Source of the DNA: an uncultured Eubacteriales bacterium
GTDB taxonomy: Bacteria; Bacillota; Clostridia; Oscillospirales; Oscillospiraceae
DNA length: 33,934 nucleotides
Direction: 5' to 3'
NCBI GenBank assembly: GCA_900319275.1
Contig: ONNS01000001.1
Span: forward strand, 83,448-117,381
Shown here: positions 30,504 to 33,934 of the stretch, piece after piece
How positions within the stretch are numbered: position 1 is the first letter of the stretch
How the letters are laid out: every line of letters begins with the position of its first letter
Translations under genes and position numbers: made by a program
Notes under the pieces: generated by a model
The model's input: the letters and a program-made list of their open reading frames with translations, nothing else
Told to the model about the DNA's origin: nothing
Database searches by the model: none

Positions 30504-31358
30504 TTACATTTTCCCGAACACCACACGGTCGATGCCCTGGCTGTCGCGCCGGGTGTCTGTCTCGCGGAAACCGGCGTTGAGCAGCATTTCTTCGACGTCG
30601 GCGGCCTGGTTCTCACCCACCTCAAATACCAGATAGCCGCCGGGATTGAGCAAATGCTTCCAGTATTTGATGATGGCCTTGTAGAATTTCAGCCCGGTCT
30701 CGCCGCCGTCCAGCGCCCAGATCGGTTCGTAGTCGCGCACCGAGGCGTCCAGCGTCAGTATTTCGGTGGTCGGGATGTAGGGGGGATTGGACAGGATCAT
30801 GTCGAACTTGCCGATCGACATCGGCGGAGACTGCGTTGCATCAGCCTGCAGCGTCAGCACACGGCTCGTCAGGCGGTTGACTGCGATGTTCTTGCGCGCG
30901 ATTTCGAGCGCTGTGGCGCTCAGATCCACGGCTACGATGTGTGTGGCCGGCATTTCGTGCGCGACGGCGCAGGCGATGCAGCCGCTGCCGCAGCACAGAT
31001 CGAGGATGCGGGCGTTCATGTTCCGGCCGGTCAGCAGCTCCTTGGCCGTGTCCACGATCCGCTCGGTGTCCATGCGCGGGATCAGCACGTCGCTCGTCAC
31101 GACCATCGGCAGACCGTAGAATTCCCAGCTGCCGGTGATGTAGGCCACGGGCTCGCCGTCCAGGCGCCGCGCGGTCAGCTCGCCGACCTTTTTCTCCACC
31201 TGCGGTGAGGTGTAGAGAGGGAGATCGCGCATCAGCTCCTGGGTCGTCTTCCCGGCGGCCGTCGCCACAAGGATCCTGGCCTCAAGAGCAAAGCCCTCGA
31301 TCTTCGCATCGCGCAGCGCATTTCGCGTCTGCATGTACAGTTCGTTATAAGTCCTCAA
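30504..31358 (-). CDS. prmC: Peptide chain release factor N5-glutamine methyltransferase PrmC
   Basis: Methylates the GGQ glutamine of release factors. The 284-aa protein has an N-terminal helical domain (RTYNELYMQTRNALRDAKI), the motif around LIPRMDTERIVD, SAM loop ILDLCCGSGCIA, AVDLSATAL and the substrate-binding NPPYIP. The start is taken as TTG 31358, after AGAGAGGACAGGG and in line with the family N-terminus; a TTG at 31397 would add 13 residues but has no ribosome site. In many Clostridia prfA and a DUF1385 gene are neighbours; here DUF1385 is upstream but prfA is absent. Confidence 0.93.
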   Translation of the reverse strand: MRTYNELYMQTRNALRDAKIEGFALEARILVATAAGKTTQELMRDLPLYTSPQVEKKVGELTARRLDGEPVAYITGSWEFYGLPMVVTSDVLIPRMDTERIVDTAKELLTGRNMNARILDLCCGSGCIACAVAHEMPATHIVAVDLSATALEIARKNIAVNRLTSRVLTLQADATQSPPMSIGKFDMILSNPPYIPTTEILTLDASVRDYEPIWALDGGETGLKFYKAIIKYWKHLLNPGGYLVFEVGENQAADVEEMLLNAGFRETDTRRDSQGIDRVVFGKM

Positions 31359-31709
31359 TTCCCTGTCCTCTCTTAAGATATCACAAGTTATGTCCAATAA
31401 AACGGATGATAGCAGAAATGTATTGATGGATATCGACTATACGCAATAAGTAAAGATATGCGACAATGGCTTCCCCTTGAGGGGAAGCTGTCACGGCGTG
31501 TCCCACGCCTGCGCCGTGACTGATGAGGTGTCCGTGGCCATTTATCTGCGAGGATCAATCGCAGCAGTCCACCTCATCCGTCATTCGGCTTGCGGGAGAC
31601 GCCGAATGCCACCTTCTACCCGTAAAGGGCACAATGCCCTCGAGGGGAAGGCAATGATAGCAAGTCGAAGTCAGTCAAATAAAATATAGTCTGGTGAAAG
31701 ACGTTTGTG
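31359..31709. repeat. Intergenic region carrying a 193-bp palindromic repeat (31464-31656)
   Basis: The repeat ends are inverted copies, CAATGGCTTCCCCTTGAGGG (31464-31483) matching 31637-31656 at 17 of 20 positions. Each end is also locally palindromic (CCCCTTGAGGGG). Internal stems are GTCACGGCG (31490-31498) with CGCCGTGAC (31512-31520), GATGAGGTG (31522-31530) with CACCTCATC (31570-31578), and CATTCGGC (31582-31589) with GCCGAATG (31601-31608). From memory, CTTCCCCTTGAGGGGAAGCT...GATGAGGTG repeats are frequent in gut Clostridia. No gene was seen in the interval. Confidence 0.72.
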
Positions 31710-32678
31710 TTATCGGCTCCACTCGTCCAGGCCCTTTTCCTCCGGGATCACAAGCTCCATCGCGCGGATCGCGCATTCGATCATGCTGTCGTCGGGCTCG
31801 GCGGTGGTGATGTGCTGCAGCCACTTGCCCGGGGCCGAGAGCACCGCGGACAGCGCATTGTCGTGCGCGCCGCACCAGCGGTTGATCTCATAGCTGATGC
31901 CGACCACGACCGGCAGCAGCAGCAGATGGCAGCCGATGCGCGCAAAGGTGTTGTCAAGACGCACCACGGAGTTGACAAGGATCGACACCAGCACCACGAC
32001 CAGCAAAAAGCTGGTGCCGCAGCGCGGGTGGAAGCGGCGCTCGGGCCGCACGTTCTCGACGGTCAGGGGCTTCGAGTGCTCATAGCAGAAAATCGTCTTG
32101 TGCTCGGCCCCGTGATAGCGGAAGAGCCGTTCCACGTCGGGCACGCGGGCTACGGCAGCCATGTAGCCGATCAGGATGACGACGCGCACCGCGCCCTCGG
32201 AGATGTTGCGCACAAAGTAGCTCGTCTTGAGCACCGGGATCAGCCCGACGATGAAGGCCGGCAGAAAAACGAACAGGAACATCGACAGCAGCAGCCCCAG
32301 CACGACGGCCGTGCCGATGATGATATCCTTGGCCTTGTCCGCGCTGAAATGCTTTTCGATCCACTGATCGAGCTTGTCCGGCTCGCCCTGCTCCTCCAGC
32401 GGCACGAGATCGGCCGAGTAGGTCAGGGCCTTCATGCCGTTGATCATAGAGCTTAAAAAGACGGCAACGCCGCGGATCAGCGGCCAGCCGAGGATCGGAT
32501 AGCGGTCGCGGATGAACTTCAGCTCCTCCACCTTTTCTACCAGACCGTCCTTCGTGCGGCAGACGATGGCCTGCTTTTTCGGCCCGCGCATCAGTATGCC
32601 TTCGATCAGCGCCTGTCCGCCGATCGAGGTGCGAAAGCAGGCGGCTTTCTCATTTGCGTTATTCTTCTTCATTGGCAT
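31710..32678 (-). CDS. DUF1385 membrane protein (YqhQ-like)
   Basis: A 322-aa integral membrane protein of unknown function. It opens FRTSIGGQALIEGILMRGPKKQAI, the hallmark of DUF1385, has several membrane segments (LGLLLSMFLFVFLPAFIVGLI, then ILIGYMAAV, SFLLVVVLVSILV) and the conserved RYHGAEHKTIFCYE and RRFHPRCGTSFL motifs with His/Cys residues that could bind metal. ATG 32678 is chosen because GGAG lies six bases upstream; the frame extends to 32711. Its start overlaps the end of the kinase gene by 20 bp, indicating translational coupling. Confidence 0.92.
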   Translation of the reverse strand: MPMKKNNANEKAACFRTSIGGQALIEGILMRGPKKQAIVCRTKDGLVEKVEELKFIRDRYPILGWPLIRGVAVFLSSMINGMKALTYSADLVPLEEQGEPDKLDQWIEKHFSADKAKDIIIGTAVVLGLLLSMFLFVFLPAFIVGLIPVLKTSYFVRNISEGAVRVVILIGYMAAVARVPDVERLFRYHGAEHKTIFCYEHSKPLTVENVRPERRFHPRCGTSFLLVVVLVSILVNSVVRLDNTFARIGCHLLLLPVVVGISYEINRWCGAHDNALSAVLSAPGKWLQHITTAEPDDSMIECAIRAMELVIPEEKGLDEWSR

Positions 32679-33675
32679 GGAAATCTCCGTTCTGGCGGGG
32701 CAGGCGCACACTCACGCGGCAGCCGCCGCCCTCTGCATTGGCGATGGTCAGCTCGCCGCCGTGGCGCATGACGATCTCGTCGCATACGGCCAGACCGATG
32801 CCGGTCCCGCGGTTCTTCGAGCTGCCCTTGTAAAATTTCTCCTTGACGTGGGGGAGTTCCCCCTCCGGGATGCCGCGGCCGTAATCGCGCACGGTGATCA
32901 CAACGTCCTCGCCCTCTTCGCGCAGCGCCACGTCGACCTTTTTCCCGTCGCCCCCGTGCTTCGAGGCATTGTCCAGCAAATTCAAAAACACCTGCTTGAG
33001 CCGCTCCGGGTCGCCGGGGATCAGCGCGATCTCCTTGTCCGGCGCCGTGTAGTCGAGCTCGATGCCGTTTTGCTTCATCAGCTCGCCGTAGGTAAAAAGC
33101 GCGTCCTCAAGCTCGGCGGCGATGTCGATCAGCTCCAGGCGCAGATTGAAGCGCCCGTCCTGGATCCGTGTGAATTCCAGCAGTTCCTTGACCAGCGAGG
33201 TAAGGCGGTCGGCCTCTTTCGAGATGATCTCGATACCGCGGCGCGAGTCGCCCTCAAGCGCTTCGTCGTAGGCGATCGTCTCGGCCCAGCCCTCGATAGC
33301 TGTCAGCGGTGTGCGCAGCTCGTGCGAGACCTGAGAGATGAATTCGGTCCGGGTTTTGTCGGCCATGGCGATCTTCTCGCTCATGACATTGATCTCCTGG
33401 GCCAATTCGCCCATCTCGTCGTCGGTAAAATCCTGAATCTGAAAGCCGTAGCTCCCGCCGGCGATGCGCCGCGCGGCGCGGATCATGATGCGCACCGGAT
33501 CCGACACCGAATGCCAGAACCACATATTAATAACGATCAGATAGATACACACCAGCACCATCGCCCCGATGGCCCAGTAGAGCTTGAGCTGCGTGATCGC
33601 ATAGATCCCCAGCAGCAGCACCACCACCGCCGTCAGCGTAGAGAGAAAGAGCTGGTATTTGAGTTGTTTGAACAT
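32659..33675 (-). CDS. Sensor histidine kinase with two membrane segments and HAMP
   Basis: A 338-aa kinase. Membrane segments at about 10-28 and 33-52 leave almost no extracellular loop, so it likely senses within or at the membrane. A HAMP-like linker follows (about 53-105), then HisKA with FISQVSHELRTPLTAIEGW (His118), N-box NLLDNASKHG, G1 VRDYGRGIP and G2 GTGIGLAV. The protein ends HANEEE. The partner regulator is not in the 259 bp upstream, so it lies outside the window or elsewhere. A GAGGGAG lies about 13 bases before ATG 33675, longer spacing than usual. It overlaps the DUF1385 gene by 20 bp. Confidence 0.93.
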   Translation of the reverse strand: MFKQLKYQLFLSTLTAVVVLLLGIYAITQLKLYWAIGAMVLVCIYLIVINMWFWHSVSDPVRIMIRAARRIAGGSYGFQIQDFTDDEMGELAQEINVMSEKIAMADKTRTEFISQVSHELRTPLTAIEGWAETIAYDEALEGDSRRGIEIISKEADRLTSLVKELLEFTRIQDGRFNLRLELIDIAAELEDALFTYGELMKQNGIELDYTAPDKEIALIPGDPERLKQVFLNLLDNASKHGGDGKKVDVALREEGEDVVITVRDYGRGIPEGELPHVKEKFYKGSSKNRGTGIGLAVCDEIVMRHGGELTIANAEGGGCRVSVRLPRQNGDFHANEEE

Positions 33676-33734
33676 ATCGTTGATCGATCTCCCTCAAGGA
33701 AGCTTATGCGACGAAAAATGTCAGCAGGGGAGTT

Positions 33735-33778
33735 CAGAGGGCTCTCCCTCTGATTTTTCGCCTCGGAAGGCGAAAAAT
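33735..33778. repeat. Two adjacent hairpins upstream of the kinase gene
   Basis: A 7-bp stem CAGAGGG/CCCTCTG (33735-33741 with 33746-33752) abuts an 11-bp stem ATTTTTCGCCT/AGGCGAAAAAT (33753-33763 with 33768-33778). The T-run precedes and the A-run follows the GC core, opposite to a terminator. The remaining 33779-33934 contains a loose inverted repeat (TTTGACG near 33788 with CGTCAAA near 33855) but no supported gene. Confidence 0.45.
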
Positions 33779-33934
33779 AAATCAATTTGTTTTTGACGGA
33801 GCTTTGCCCCGGCAAAAACACACTAAGCCGAGCTTAGCGAGGCCTCGCGCCGTCGTCAAACGAAACTCACTCCATTCCGCTTCCGCCTTTAGGGCGAAAG
33901 CTCCATATTCGTTCCTTCCGTTTTCCTCTCAAAA

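Noticed and set aside
29312-30580. 422-aa plus-strand open frame opposite recA
   Set aside because: Antisense of a certain recA gene; composition typical of a mirrored frame.
33753-33778. Intrinsic terminator upstream of the kinase gene
   Set aside because: The T-run precedes and the A-run follows the GC stem on both strands, so neither orientation gives a stem followed by U residues.

Overview
The window suggests a GC-rich Firmicute of the class Clostridia, probably a gut Oscillospirales-type organism. The basis is Gram-positive Shine-Dalgarno sites, YqhQ/DUF1385, DUF1002 and DUF4358 proteins, a Firmicutes-style PgsA/CysS/RimO/RecX/RecA set, and a MobA/MobL element of the type common in gut Clostridia. 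This is read from protein families only; no 16S gene is present.

Layout. (1) 1-about 6700 is the right-hand part of an integrated mobilizable element, visibly AT-richer than the rest. It holds a two-component system on the minus strand (kinase cut by the window edge). Diverging from it is a mobilization/integration block: a DUF3847 protein, a candidate MOBQ-type oriT with inverted repeats, a MobA/MobL relaxase, a 58-aa ORF, a Cro/C1-type regulator, a BRO/antirepressor-like protein and a large serine recombinase. The last four genes overlap at ATGA-type junctions or nearly so. The recombinase frame stays open through a terminator hairpin and into the antisense of a host methyltransferase gene, so the right end of the element lies close to 6650-6730. 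(2) 6733-8679: a methyltransferase and a threonine-aldolase-like enzyme, divergently transcribed from a short region with a promoter for each. (3) 8907-14153: a compact minus-strand operon of a TerB-N/TerB-C-like protein, a BrxD-like (DUF2791) ATPase and an Lhr/BrxH-type helicase. These parts recall BREX and Ter-linked defence systems, but no methylase, PglZ or nuclease is present. This is the best candidate for a little-described system. (4) 14368-17023: three overlapping genes for tRNA modification (MnmA, TcdA, TtcA-like), preceded by a possible 17-codon leader ORF. (5) 17175-25098: a cluster of seven exported or membrane-anchored proteins. It includes a tandem pair in which an SGNH hydrolase fused to DUF4358 is followed by a lipoprotein paralogue that has lost its catalytic Ser, Asn and His. 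(6) 25161-33675: minus-strand housekeeping genes cysS, pgsA, rimO, recX, recA, prmC, a DUF1385 gene and a sensor kinase.

Three intergenic palindromic blocks of about 150-190 bp (8724-8876, 27172-27343, 31464-31656) look like non-autonomous MITE- or REP-like repeats. No rRNA, intact tRNA, CRISPR array or known riboswitch was seen. All family calls are from reading motifs by eye; no database search was run.
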